From: a virus
Direction: 5' to 3' (one strand)
Virus record (IMG/VR): IMGVR_UViG_3300017951_000010
Span: 27,412-91,411 of that record
DNA length: 64,000 bases
How positions within the stretch are numbered: position 1 is the stretch's first letter; every line of letters starts with the position of its first letter. This document shows positions 34,927 through 43,769 of this stretch, piece by piece. The translations under genes were made by a program, and so were the position numbers. The notes under the pieces were generated by a model. It ran no database searches and was not told the origin of the DNA. It worked only from the letters and a program-made list of their open reading frames with translations.

Positions 34927-36618
34927 ATGAAAGATAAGGAACTAAACGACATAACAAGGCTGTACGATAGATTTATTAGGCAATGCCCAGGCACAGAAGA
35001 ATACACGCAAAGGCTCGCTGAGGAAACTCGCATCATCCTTCAACTACGTTTCGTAGATTACTTCATACAAATATGTGACATCATTGCAATGACACGAGAC
35101 ATACCACACATGACACGTGGTTCGGCTGGTTCGTCATTGGTCTGTTACCTATTGGGCATAACAGATGTGGACCCAGTGGAGTGGGGCATACCCGTAGCAA
35201 GGTTCCTCAATCCCAACAGGGATGACCTACCTGATGTTGATATAGACTTTCCCCATCACAAGCAGGACGAGGTGATGCAAAGAATATTCAAACGTTGGCC
35301 GGGACGCAGTGCTAGAATATCTAACTACGTGCTCTATCAAGATAAGTCGGCAAGGCGTGAAGCGGCGAAACGTTTGGGTGTCAAGGGTAACCTACCCCGC
35401 AGGTTCACATATGATTCGTTAGGCATCGACGCCAAAGAGGCCAGACGTATCGAGAACAAATTGAAAGGTAAGAAAAGATGCATATCAAAACACTGCGGAG
35501 GAATACTGATGTTTCAAAGACAACTACCAAAAAGCCTGTTCACGGCGGAGAACCAAATACTACTAGACAAGAACGAAGTGGAGGACCTGGAACACCTCAA
35601 GGTGGACATTTTAGCCAATCGTGGTTTGTCGCAACTCATAGAGATAGATCCCATACGGAAACTGACAGACTATCCCGAAGAGGATTCCGCTACTTCGGAA
35701 CTTTTGTGCAGGGGAGATGTACTGGGAGTGACACAGGCAGAGAGTCCGGCCATGAGGAGACTGTTCAGGGCGATACAACCGAAGAGTAGGAAGGACTGTG
35801 TGTTCGCCACGGCACTGATAAGGCCCGTTGCCATATCAGGACGCAAGAAGGCCACCATGTTCCATGACTGGAGCAAGGAACGTATGAGTGATACTATTGT
35901 GTATGAGGATGATGCCATAGACAGGATCGCAGAGGTGCTGGACATAGACAAGTATGAGGCCGACATGTACAGACGTGCATTCGCCAAGAAGAACGAAGAA
36001 AAGATAATGGAGTTCATAACGAGACTGGGCGAGCATCCACGCAAGGACGAGATTATAACAATGCTACAGTCATTGTCAGGGTTTGGCCTGTGCAGGGCAC
36101 ACGCCGTTAACCTGGGAAGGTTGATATGGGCGTTGGCTTATCAAAAAGCACACAACAAAGAAAAATTTTGGAGATCTTGTTTAAAACACTGCCAGGGATC
36201 ATACAAGCGTTGGGTTTACAGGACAGAAGCCAAGCGTGTGGGCATAGAAGTAGTAACACCTAGCAAGTCCGACAAATGGGACACACCGGAGTACCAATAC
36301 AGGAAGTACGGTTGGTGGAGCCAGGATAATTTCATGCCAGGCATGTACGTGAAAGAACTTTATCTGGACAAAGTGGAGTTCGCAGGTATGATAGCCAACG
36401 GAAGAGTGTTCCGTAGCGACAAAGGTAGTTACGTGACGTTCCTGACGCTGGGCGTTGGTAATGGACAATACATAGATGTCACTATCAAACGAGCGTTTGC
36501 ATACAGTGATCATGATGTGGTGTGGGGACAGGGTACAATAAGGCACAGCAACAACTCGGACTATGTGGAGTGCTATGATTCAAAAGGTTTCCGTTTGGAA
36601 AAATTCAACAATAAGTAA
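34927..36618 (+). CDS. Compact C-family DNA polymerase (DnaE-like, no PHP domain)
   Basis: 563 residues from the ATG at 34927; the open frame also extends to a TTG at 34894. Palm motifs are RGSAGSSLVCYLLGITDVDP (64-83), RFLNPNR and PDVDIDF (102-108; Asp103 and Asp105), then KHCGGILMF (188-196) and HLKVDILANRGL (third Asp227). LGVTQAESPAMRRL and ALIRPVAISG match the thumb/fingers boundary blocks. HAVNLGRLIWALAYQKAH is the fingers helix. EFAGMIANGRVF to DVTIKRA is an OB-fold-like end. DnaE is about 1,160 residues; the PHP and tau-binding parts are missing here. It follows helicase and repair genes and is a credible phage replicase. Confidence 0.82.
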   Translation: MKDKELNDITRLYDRFIRQCPGTEEYTQRLAEETRIILQLRFVDYFIQICDIIAMTRDIPHMTRGSAGSSLVCYLLGITDVDPVEWGIPVARFLNPNRDDLPDVDIDFPHHKQDEVMQRIFKRWPGRSARISNYVLYQDKSARREAAKRLGVKGNLPRRFTYDSLGIDAKEARRIENKLKGKKRCISKHCGGILMFQRQLPKSLFTAENQILLDKNEVEDLEHLKVDILANRGLSQLIEIDPIRKLTDYPEEDSATSELLCRGDVLGVTQAESPAMRRLFRAIQPKSRKDCVFATALIRPVAISGRKKATMFHDWSKERMSDTIVYEDDAIDRIAEVLDIDKYEADMYRRAFAKKNEEKIMEFITRLGEHPRKDEIITMLQSLSGFGLCRAHAVNLGRLIWALAYQKAHNKEKFWRSCLKHCQGSYKRWVYRTEAKRVGIEVVTPSKSDKWDTPEYQYRKYGWWSQDNFMPGMYVKELYLDKVEFAGMIANGRVFRSDKGSYVTFLTLGVGNGQYIDVTIKRAFAYSDHDVVWGQGTIRHSNNSDYVECYDSKGFRLEKFNNK

Positions 36619-36743
36619 ATCTGTAACGCCATTATTCAATGACGTCGGAAAAACAAGGACCTGCTGAGTTGAGAGAAACACAGGCACTGCAAAAAAGGCC
36701 CTTCCGTATGCGAATTAATCGCTAACAATCACAAAACAAAGTG

Positions 36744-36772
36744 TTGACTTATTGTTATAGAACAAATAATAT
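36744..36772 (+). promoter_or_regulatory. Sigma-70-type promoter of the ABC-transporter cassette
   Basis: TTGACT (36744-36749) and TAATAT (36767-36772) are separated by 17 bases, the optimal distance. AAGGAG 8 bases before the ATG at 36798 gives a strong ribosome binding site. The gap from 36619 to here carries no gene. It is a host-type promoter for a moron-like cassette. Confidence 0.75.
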
Positions 36773-36797
36773 GTGAAAACTTATATAAGGAGAATAA

Positions 36798-38054
36798 ATG
36801 AAAAAAATCATAATTTCAATAATTTCCTTTCTAGCATTAATTTGCATGCCTGTAATGGGTTTGGCAAAGGATGTAAAGATAGGAGTGATATATCCGCTGA
36901 CAGGGTCATCTGCACAGATTGGTAAGGATGCTGTTGCGGCAGTGAATACTGCTTTGGATATTATCAACAACAGCCATGACATACCAGGCATGCCTCTGGC
37001 AAAGAACAAAGGACTAAAAGGTCTTAACGGAGCCAATGTCAGCATAGTTGTGGGTGACCATACAGGAAAACCAGACGTTGGTGTCAGTGAGACTGAAAAG
37101 ATGCTGAACAAAGATGGTGTCCACGCCATGTATGGTGCATACTTTAGTTCAGTGGTAGCCGCGGCTAGCACAGTGACGGAAAGAGCAGGAATACCATTTG
37201 TAAATGGAGATTCTGCATCACCTAAACTAACATCGAGAGGTCTGAAATACTTTTTTAGAGTTGGGCCACACGATGGAATGTTTACTCAGTTGATGTTCGA
37301 ATTCATAAAGGACTTCAACAAGAAAAACAATGCAAACCTGAACACATTGGGTATCATACACGAAGACACACTTTGGGGTTCAGACAGTGGATCAACTCAA
37401 AACAAGATGGCCAAAGAACAAGGTTTGAACGTTGTTGAGAAAATCAGTTACAAGGCGTCTACCACGACGTTGACATCTGAAGTACAGAAACTGAAGGCAT
37501 CAAATCCAGATGTAACTCTTCCGTCTCAGTATACCGCAGATGCATTCTTGTTCATGAACACAGCCAAGGAGTTGGATTACAATCCTAAATTGTTAATCGC
37601 CCAGAACGCTGGATACGTCGACCCAACATTTATTTCAACAATGGGTGACAAGGCAGAGGGCGTGATTTCAAGATCACCTTTCAACACTGATCTAGCAAAG
37701 ACCATACCAATGATAGGAACCATAAATGAGATCTTCAAGAAACACTCAGGCGGTAGAGATCTGTCTGATGTTCCAGCGAGAGCATTTACTGGATTCATGG
37801 CCCTTGCTGTTGCAATAGACAACGCGGGCTCGACAGATCCTGATAAGATCAGACAGGCTCTTGTGGATCTAGACATTCCAGGCGAAGCATTGATAGTACC
37901 ATACAGAGGTGTCAAGTTTGGTCCAGACGGGCAAAACTCGGCAGTGAGAGGTGTGCTGATGCAGGTTCAAAACGGAAAATACTGTACTGTATATCCTTAT
38001 GAACTAGCGGCTTGTGACCTTGTGTATCCTATGCCAACTTGGGATCAAAAATAA
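36798..38054 (+). CDS. ABC importer substrate-binding protein (LivJ/UrtA type)
   Basis: 418 residues. A signal peptide (MKKIIISIISFLALICMPV...GLA-KD) is cut by signal peptidase I at about residue 24; there is no lipobox. The mature part starts VKIGVIYPLTGSSAQIGKD, the hallmark of type I periplasmic binding proteins for branched-chain amino acids, amides and urea. AMYGAYFSSVVAAAS (about 113-127) lines the ligand cleft. It captures a small amide or amino acid in the periplasm and delivers it to the permease encoded downstream. The ligand cannot be chosen from sequence alone. Confidence 0.85.
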   Translation: MKKIIISIISFLALICMPVMGLAKDVKIGVIYPLTGSSAQIGKDAVAAVNTALDIINNSHDIPGMPLAKNKGLKGLNGANVSIVVGDHTGKPDVGVSETEKMLNKDGVHAMYGAYFSSVVAAASTVTERAGIPFVNGDSASPKLTSRGLKYFFRVGPHDGMFTQLMFEFIKDFNKKNNANLNTLGIIHEDTLWGSDSGSTQNKMAKEQGLNVVEKISYKASTTTLTSEVQKLKASNPDVTLPSQYTADAFLFMNTAKELDYNPKLLIAQNAGYVDPTFISTMGDKAEGVISRSPFNTDLAKTIPMIGTINEIFKKHSGGRDLSDVPARAFTGFMALAVAIDNAGSTDPDKIRQALVDLDIPGEALIVPYRGVKFGPDGQNSAVRGVLMQVQNGKYCTVYPYELAACDLVYPMPTWDQK

Positions 38055-38065
38055 CAACACCAAAC

Positions 38066-38095
38066 TTCGAGGCGTAGGCGTCGCGACGCCTCGAA
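38066..38095 (+). terminator. Perfect 10-bp hairpin between binding-protein and permease genes
   Basis: TTCGAGGCGT (38066-38075) and ACGCCTCGAA (38086-38095) pair fully around a 10-base loop. Only a short T-rich stretch follows. Such a hairpin usually stabilises the upstream mRNA or attenuates the downstream genes, giving more binding protein than permease. Confidence 0.6.
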
Positions 38096-38111
38096 TTCAT
38101 ATTTTCATACA

Positions 38112-38978
38112 ATGGGCACTGATATCATTATACAGGCAATCGTAGCAGGACTGATGATGGGACTGATATATGCCTTGATAGCGGCGGGCCTCAGTTTGAT
38201 TTTTGGATTAATGGAGATTGTAAATTTCGCTCACGGCGAACACCTTATGCTGTCCATGTTTACAACATTCTGGTTGTGGTCATTGTTCGGCCTGGATCCT
38301 TTACATTCAATTCCGGTAACTGTTTTGCTGATGGCATTCTGTGGTATAATCACACATTACTTCTTGATACGTTACATATTGAAAGCGAAGATGTTGATAC
38401 AGATATGTGCAACCTTTGGGTTGTCTATATTCATGAGATCATTGGCGCAACTTTTGTGGACACCAGATTACAGACACGTGTCCAATCCGATTCTGGAAGG
38501 CAGGCTCGAAATAGGTAACATATACATCGGACAACCACAACTGTTCGCCAGCATGGTTTGCCTACTGGCTTTCGTAGGACTCTACTGGTTCGTAAACAGA
38601 ACTGACACAGGGCTGGCAATACAGGCAACTTCACAGGACAGGCATGCCGCAGAAATCCTGGGTATACCATCTAATAAAATGTTCGCACTGGGGTGGGCCA
38701 TAGGCCTAGGCTGTGTTGCTGTTGCTGGTTCAATGATGATGAACTACTTTGCTGTTTTCACAGACGTTGGTACCAACTTTGCCCTATTTGCCTTTGTTGC
38801 GGTTGCCCTCGGCGGTTTCGGTAGCATTATCGGCTGTCTATATGCGGGCATCATAATAGGCCTTGTAGAGTCACTGGGCGGCCTGCTGATAGACCCTTCG
38901 TTTAAATTACTGTACATTTTTGCCATATACCTCATAGTTGTGATTTACAGACCGCAGGGTTTGTTCGGGAGATACTGA
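38112..38978 (+). CDS. livH: ABC permease, LivH type
   Basis: 288 residues with about eight transmembrane helices. MGLIYALIAAGLSLIFGLMEIVNFAHGEHLM (about 16-46, quoted in part) contains the family signature NFAHGE. GVAVAGSMMMNYF and ALGGFGSIIGCLYAGIIIGLVES carry the EAA-like coupling region. The protein ends YRPQGLFGRY as in LivH/UrtB. It forms half of the inner-membrane channel with the LivM-type subunit. It overlaps the next gene by one base. Confidence 0.88.
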   Translation: MGTDIIIQAIVAGLMMGLIYALIAAGLSLIFGLMEIVNFAHGEHLMLSMFTTFWLWSLFGLDPLHSIPVTVLLMAFCGIITHYFLIRYILKAKMLIQICATFGLSIFMRSLAQLLWTPDYRHVSNPILEGRLEIGNIYIGQPQLFASMVCLLAFVGLYWFVNRTDTGLAIQATSQDRHAAEILGIPSNKMFALGWAIGLGCVAVAGSMMMNYFAVFTDVGTNFALFAFVAVALGGFGSIIGCLYAGIIIGLVESLGGLLIDPSFKLLYIFAIYLIVVIYRPQGLFGRY

Positions 38979-39985
38979 TGAGCAACGCACTGTCACAAGC
39001 GAAGTCAGAACCAATTTACAACACCAACGGAAAAATTGCATTCTCAATATTGTGTACTGTGATTCTACTTGCGTTCCTGCCTGTAATTGGCATTAACAAT
39101 TTTTACCTACATTTGTTTATCATGTTATTCATGCACAGTGTGATGGCGCAATCATGGAACATCATCGCCGGCTTTTCAGGACAGATAAGTCTGGGACATG
39201 GATTATTTTTTGGTATAGGTGCTTACGCTACATCATTCCTCTACACCGAATACGCAATAACACCCTGGATCGGTATAATATTCGGCATGGCGGTGTCGGG
39301 TGTATTGGCAGTTCTCATAGGTGTTCCTATGTTGCGATTACACGGTCACTACTTTGCCATAGCGACATTATTGATAGCAATCAGTTTCTCATTGTTTTTC
39401 AGACGATGGGATCTTGTCGGAGCGGCATCTGGACTCTGGATCACAATGACAGATACAGATTCATGGATGGCACTTCAGTTCCATTCAAGTAAAGTTCCAT
39501 ACTACTATATTTTCTTATCATTCTTCATTGCTAGTTTCCTCATGACGTGGATATTGAACAGATCCAAACTAGGTTATAGGTTGAAAGCAGTACGAGATGA
39601 TCAACAGGCGGCGGCCAGCATCGGAATAGATGTGTCACGTCATAAGATATTGGCCTACGTGATTTCGGCGATGATGATGTCTCCAATGGGAAGTCTGTTC
39701 GCACAGTACATACTCATAATTGACCCTGCGACAGTGTTCAATATAGAATTTTCAATCGTGGTGCTTTTAATTACAGTGCTGGGAGGCATTGGAAGCGTGT
39801 GGGGGCCTTTGATAGGCACTGCTATCCTGATTCCGATCTCCGAATACACTAGGATATACCTAGGCGGGACCGGAGGAGCAGTTGACCTTATACTCTACGG
39901 ATTGATACTGATGCTGATATGTGTGTTCAGACCAACAGGTTTGATATCATTACTACCTAACAAAGTATTACAAAGGAAAAAATGA
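38978..39985 (+). CDS. livM: ABC permease, LivM type
   Basis: 335 residues with about nine or ten membrane spans. AGFSGQISLGHGLFFGIGAYA (in part, about 62-82) is the LivM hallmark. RLHGHYFAIATLLIA and KAVRDDQQAAASIGIDVSRHK give the cytoplasmic coupling loop. VLGGIGSVWGPLIG is the EAA-like motif, and the end FRPTGL is typical. It pairs with LivH. The start overlaps the livH stop (TGATG). Confidence 0.88.
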   Translation: MSNALSQAKSEPIYNTNGKIAFSILCTVILLAFLPVIGINNFYLHLFIMLFMHSVMAQSWNIIAGFSGQISLGHGLFFGIGAYATSFLYTEYAITPWIGIIFGMAVSGVLAVLIGVPMLRLHGHYFAIATLLIAISFSLFFRRWDLVGAASGLWITMTDTDSWMALQFHSSKVPYYYIFLSFFIASFLMTWILNRSKLGYRLKAVRDDQQAAASIGIDVSRHKILAYVISAMMMSPMGSLFAQYILIIDPATVFNIEFSIVVLLITVLGGIGSVWGPLIGTAILIPISEYTRIYLGGTGGAVDLILYGLILMLICVFRPTGLISLLPNKVLQRKK

Positions 39986-40704
39986 AAATATTGAAGGTAT
40001 CCGATCTAAGTAAATCATTTGGTGGCATCAAAGCCAACAGTGAGATATCATTCGATGTAGAACAAGGAAGCATTCTGGGAGTTATTGGACCCAACGGTGC
40101 CGGTAAATCAACACTGTTCGATTTGATAACTGGATACACAAAAGCAGACTCAGGACGGGTTGAATTCTTTGGCAAGGACATATCCAATATGAGGCCAGAC
40201 AGAGTAAGCAGTCTGGGTATAGGAAGAACTTTCCAAAAACTTAAACCGTTTGCGGATCAAACTCTGCTTGAGAATGTGATGATAGGGTGCTTCGTAAATG
40301 CAACAACCATGAAGAACGCAAGGAACAGGGCACTGGAGATTATTGACTTTGTTGACCTAATAGACAAGAGATATCATTATGCTAGAGAACTTTCAACAGG
40401 TCAAAGAAAAAGACTTGAGATGGCCAGGGCCATGGCCATAGAGCCAAAGTTACTGCTAATGGATGAAGTGACGGGCGGCGTGGATCAGAAAACGATCCCA
40501 GGCCTGGTGGAGTTAATTAAGAAAATGAAGAAGACCGGAGTTACGATTATAACCATTGAGCACAACATCAACATCATAATGGAAATCTCAGACAACATCC
40601 TTGCTTTAGATCAAGGCGAAAGGATTGCGTACGGCACACCGACTCAGATACAGAATAACAAAAAGGTAGTCGACTCCTACCTAGGAACCTATGATGCTAA
40701 TTGA
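39982..40704 (+). CDS. livG: ABC ATPase, LivG type
   Basis: 240 residues. Walker A is GPNGAGKST (about 36-44), the signature is LSTGQRKRLEMARAM, Walker B LLLMDEVTGGVD, and the switch His is in TIEHN. In place of the usual LSGG this subunit has LSTGQ, common in LivG/UrtD. It hydrolyses ATP to power import together with LivF. It overlaps livM by 4 bases and livF by 14, which points to strictly coupled translation. Confidence 0.9.
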   Translation: MKILKVSDLSKSFGGIKANSEISFDVEQGSILGVIGPNGAGKSTLFDLITGYTKADSGRVEFFGKDISNMRPDRVSSLGIGRTFQKLKPFADQTLLENVMIGCFVNATTMKNARNRALEIIDFVDLIDKRYHYARELSTGQRKRLEMARAMAIEPKLLLMDEVTGGVDQKTIPGLVELIKKMKKTGVTIITIEHNINIIMEISDNILALDQGERIAYGTPTQIQNNKKVVDSYLGTYDAN

Positions 40705-41401
40705 TATCAAAAACATTGACGTACTTTATGATGATTACCAAGTGATATGGAACGTTTCGATGAATGTCAAACAAGGTGAGATAGTTGCGTTGCTGGGTCC
40801 GAATGGTTCAGGTAAGAGCACTATACTAAACACAATCAGCAACTTGGTTCCTCATAGGAAGGGAAGCATACACTTTGATGGGCAACTTATTTCAAACGTT
40901 CCAACACATCAAAGGACGTCTTTAGGTATTTCACACGTGCTTGAAAGAAGAAGAGTTTTTCCACACCTTACTGTAATTCAGAACTTGATGCTCGGAGCAT
41001 GGCACTCAAAGGCCAAAGAAAAATCTCAAATTTCTCTTGCTAAAATTTTCAAAATATTTCCAAAACTTCAAGTACGAAAAAATCAATTGGCTAGAACCAT
41101 GTCCGGTGGGGAACAACAGACTCTAGCAATAGCAAGGGGATTAATGGGACTACCTAAATTGCTGATGGTGGATGAGCCATTCCTTGGACTGTCTCCAATC
41201 GTAATGAAAGACTTGATCAAAGTATTCAGGAACATCGCAGATGAAGGAATATCAATTTTATTCGTTGAACAGAATGTTAGATTAGCACTAAACATGGCTG
41301 ACCGAGGATACATTCTGGAAAGCGGAAGATTAGTAATTGACGGTGAATCAAAGGATCTGATTGATAACGAAAAAGTTACGAAAGTATTTTTAGGGAATTA
41401 G
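40691..41401 (+). CDS. livF: ABC ATPase, LivF type
   Basis: 236 residues (or 235 from the second ATG). Walker A is GPNGSGKST (about 36-44), signature MSGGEQQTLAIARGL, Walker B LLMVDEPFLGLSP, switch His replaced by Gln in VEQN as is usual in LivF. It completes a five-subunit importer: one binding protein, two permeases and two ATPases, all apparently intact. The stop lies directly against the stop of the converging hydro-lyase gene. Confidence 0.9.
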   Translation: MMLIDIKNIDVLYDDYQVIWNVSMNVKQGEIVALLGPNGSGKSTILNTISNLVPHRKGSIHFDGQLISNVPTHQRTSLGISHVLERRRVFPHLTVIQNLMLGAWHSKAKEKSQISLAKIFKIFPKLQVRKNQLARTMSGGEQQTLAIARGLMGLPKLLMVDEPFLGLSPIVMKDLIKVFRNIADEGISILFVEQNVRLALNMADRGYILESGRLVIDGESKDLIDNEKVTKVFLGN

Positions 41402-42187
41402 TTACAAAGCCGCAAGATCATTATTCAGCAGATCTGTTATCAACATACTCCCCGGATAATGTGTAATACAAAAATCAGGTTTCGAGTCTTGAAGCACTGA
41501 CTGTGGCGTTACACCACATGCCCAAAATATCGGTATCTCTCCATCCTCAAGCGGCCTCGGTGCATCTCCATAATCCGGTTTCATTATATCATCGATTCCA
41601 ATCTTAGCGGGATCTCCTAAATGAATGGGTGCGCCGTGCACCGCAGGAAATCTCGAACTAATCTGTATTGATCTTATTGCGTCCTTGGCAGTAAGTGGCC
41701 TCATGGAGACAACAACCTTTCCGCTAAACTTACCTGCGGGTTTGCAGTCAATCGATGTCCTGTACATAGGCACTACCGTGTCATTCTCTATGTGTTGCAT
41801 GGGTATGCCGGCTTCTAATAAAGGTAACTCGAAAGACATAGAACATCCAAGAACAAAAACTGTTAAGTCATCGTTCCAATATTTTTTGATATCAAATGGT
41901 TCGTCGATTATCTTTCCTTTTTCCCACACCCTGTATCTTGGCACATCTGTTCTGATGTCGATGTCACCTAGGTCTTGTAGCATTGGATTTCCTTTGGTTC
42001 CAAATCCTATCAACGGGCAAGGCTTTGGGTTCTTCTGACAGAAAGATGCGAAGTCCATTGCGTAGTCACTTGGTAATATGCAAACGTTCCCTTGGACGTA
42101 CTTTCCCGCGGTACCGGCAGTTTGTTTAGTATACTGATTTTTCCTTATTACTTGTCTTGCCTCTGATGGATTTTGAATATCAAGCAT
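41402..42187 (-). CDS. DUF1445 putative hydro-lyase / D-glutamate cyclase-like enzyme
   Basis: 261 residues from the ATG at 42187; the frame is open to a GTG at 42244, but the family normally begins near this ATG. Signature blocks are [62 protein letters not shown] (about 113-129), VVSMRPL and FWACGVTPQ near the end. The family includes mammalian mitochondrial D-glutamate cyclase, which makes 5-oxoproline, and bacterial YcsI near oxoproline genes. Convergent with the importer genes, it may process the imported compound; this is inference. Confidence 0.85.
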   Translation of the reverse strand: MLDIQNPSEARQVIRKNQYTKQTAGTAGKYVQGNVCILPSDYAMDFASFCQKNPKPCPLIGFGTKGNPMLQDLGDIDIRTDVPRYRVWEKGKIIDEPFDIKKYWNDDLTVFVLGCSMSFELPLLEAGIPMQHIENDTVVPMYRTSIDCKPAGKFSGKVVVSMRPLTAKDAIRSIQISSRFPAVHGAPIHLGDPAKIGIDDIMKPDYGDAPRPLEDGEIPIFWACGVTPQSVLQDSKPDFCITHYPGSMLITDLLNNDLAAL

Positions 42188-42260
42188 TTTATTTTTTTGT
42201 AGATACTTATAATAGTTTCCAGACACAGTCAAAAGTTTAATCACCGATGACGGCTATCAG

Positions 42261-42267
42261 TAAATAC
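42261..42267 (+). promoter_or_regulatory. Late-promoter-like TAAATAC
   Basis: AGTAAATACCGG, 4 bases before the ATG at 42272. It lies between the divergent hydro-lyase and methyltransferase genes. Confidence 0.5.
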
Positions 42268-42271
42268 CGGT

Positions 42272-43108
42272 ATGAAACAATTCAACGCAGAATTTCTTGA
42301 AACAGATTGGCGAAGAAACAGACCACAAAAATTTGGATTCAAGATGTCGAACGAAAAGACTTTGGCAAAACATCAACGTCTCCTTCCGCCCGAAATGGTA
42401 AAAGGAAAATCAATACTGGACATAGGATCATTCATGTCACAGACAGGGGATTGGTGTTTGAATCACGGTGCCACAAAATACACTGGTGTCGAAATAATAA
42501 AAGAATTTGCAGACAGGGGCATAGAACTGATGGAGAAGTATCACTCAGGAGAGAATTGGAACATCATACATTCGAGTCTTGAAGATTACTTTGCCACTCA
42601 CAACGAGAAATATGATATCATATTCTCATGGGGAGTATCATTCAGCCAAATAGATCACGCATGGTTCATCAAAAATCTCTGTGAACGCTGTGATCACATG
42701 GCCCTCAATTGGAGGCATCCAAAGGTGATGTGGAACGACAACAACGATTACATTCCAGATGAGATGTGGAAGAAGTTTGAATATGATATCCCTTACCAAG
42801 AATGGCAAGAGGACGTAATGACACAGACAGCAGGTAAGAATGCAAGTGTATACTGTTCCTCTGTACACACAAGCATGAAGGCAGTGCAACTGCTTATGAA
42901 GATGAATGGTTTTTCATCAAGCACAGACAGTTATGAGTACTTCAAGAAGGTCATGCCTGAAGACATGGGCATGTTCAGACGAAAAGACAGACCCGGCTTC
43001 TTTGTGGTCGAAGGCACTAGAGACGAGGCAGTGGCACGTCCAAACATATTCAACGAGATGGTTGAAAACCCAAAGGTGTGGAATGAAAAGTGGATCGACT
43101 GGTGTTAA
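42272..43108 (+). CDS. Class I SAM methyltransferase
   Basis: 278 residues. The SAM loop is ILDIGSFMSQTGDW (about 48-61) followed by YTGVEIIKEFADRG with the acidic ribose-binding residue. DIIFSWGVSFSQIDH (about 115-129) is motif II/III. The N-terminal 45 residues are basic and aromatic. The C-terminal third has RHPKVMWNDNNDY and a RPGFFVVEGTR strand. The substrate is unknown; small molecule or sugar is most likely. It overlaps the next methyltransferase gene by 26 bases. Confidence 0.75.
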   Translation: MKQFNAEFLETDWRRNRPQKFGFKMSNEKTLAKHQRLLPPEMVKGKSILDIGSFMSQTGDWCLNHGATKYTGVEIIKEFADRGIELMEKYHSGENWNIIHSSLEDYFATHNEKYDIIFSWGVSFSQIDHAWFIKNLCERCDHMALNWRHPKVMWNDNNDYIPDEMWKKFEYDIPYQEWQEDVMTQTAGKNASVYCSSVHTSMKAVQLLMKMNGFSSSTDSYEYFKKVMPEDMGMFRRKDRPGFFVVEGTRDEAVARPNIFNEMVENPKVWNEKWIDWC

Positions 43109-43769
43109 GGACTGGCAGTTTGATGAGACGATAGCAAAGTCCTTCGTTGAACATGCCAGGAAGCACATACCAAACTACGAGCAAGTCATAGACAAGTGTG
43201 CCAACTATTGTGAACTCAACCTGCCCAAAGATGCAAAGATCATTGATGTTGGCTGTGCCACAGGGCACACATTAAGCAGACTGCACGGTCGCGGGTTTAC
43301 TGATCTATATGGCGTTGACAACAGTGAAAGCATGGTAGAACAGGCACAACAAGGTATAGCAACTTACACAGTGAGTGACAAGTTTCCAGAAGGACAGTTT
43401 GACATGATACTGTGTAACTGGACCTTACATTTTATGAAAGACAAGATATCTTATCTGACCTCTATGCGTGACGGACTATCTGAAAACGGGACAATGATTA
43501 TATCCGAAAAGATCAGTAAAGATCCAGATCGTGTTAAATTGTATCATGACCAAAAAAAGAGGCTGGGGGTATCTGAAGAAGAAATAAAACGAAAACAAAA
43601 ACAATTAGAGAACGTCATGTTCATAGACTCGCTAGATTGGTACCAACGCATCTTAAAAACATTGGGTTTTGAAGTGACAGTCATAGATGCTGATTGGTGT
43701 TTCGCGACGTTCTTGTGTAGAAAAGAAAAAGACTCATGGATGCAATGGACATACCACACTGGGTGGTAG
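43083..43769 (+). CDS. Class I SAM methyltransferase
   Basis: 228 residues from the ATG at 43083. The SAM loop IIDVGCATGHTLSRL (about 46-60) and YGVDNSESMVEQA (about 69-81) are canonical. FDMILCNWTLHFM (about 98-110) and MRDGLSENGTMIISEKI fit a small-molecule methyltransferase. The open frame continues upstream without a good start, and this ATG gives the expected N-terminus. It lies between a second methyltransferase and the PP-loop gene with overlaps on both sides. Confidence 0.8.
   Translation: MKSGSTGVKDWQFDETIAKSFVEHARKHIPNYEQVIDKCANYCELNLPKDAKIIDVGCATGHTLSRLHGRGFTDLYGVDNSESMVEQAQQGIATYTVSDKFPEGQFDMILCNWTLHFMKDKISYLTSMRDGLSENGTMIISEKISKDPDRVKLYHDQKKRLGVSEEEIKRKQKQLENVMFIDSLDWYQRILKTLGFEVTVIDADWCFATFLCRKEKDSWMQWTYHTGW

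Noticed and set aside
28804-36618. The two polymerase-like genes as halves of one split polymerase
   Set aside because: Both contain the same palm motifs (PDVDIDF and the third Asp), so they are redundant versions and not complementary halves.
36619-36743. Host chromosome boundary at the transporter cassette
   Set aside because: Phage-type genes and motifs continue on both sides and composition does not jump, so a cassette inside the phage is preferred, though misassembly cannot be excluded by eye.
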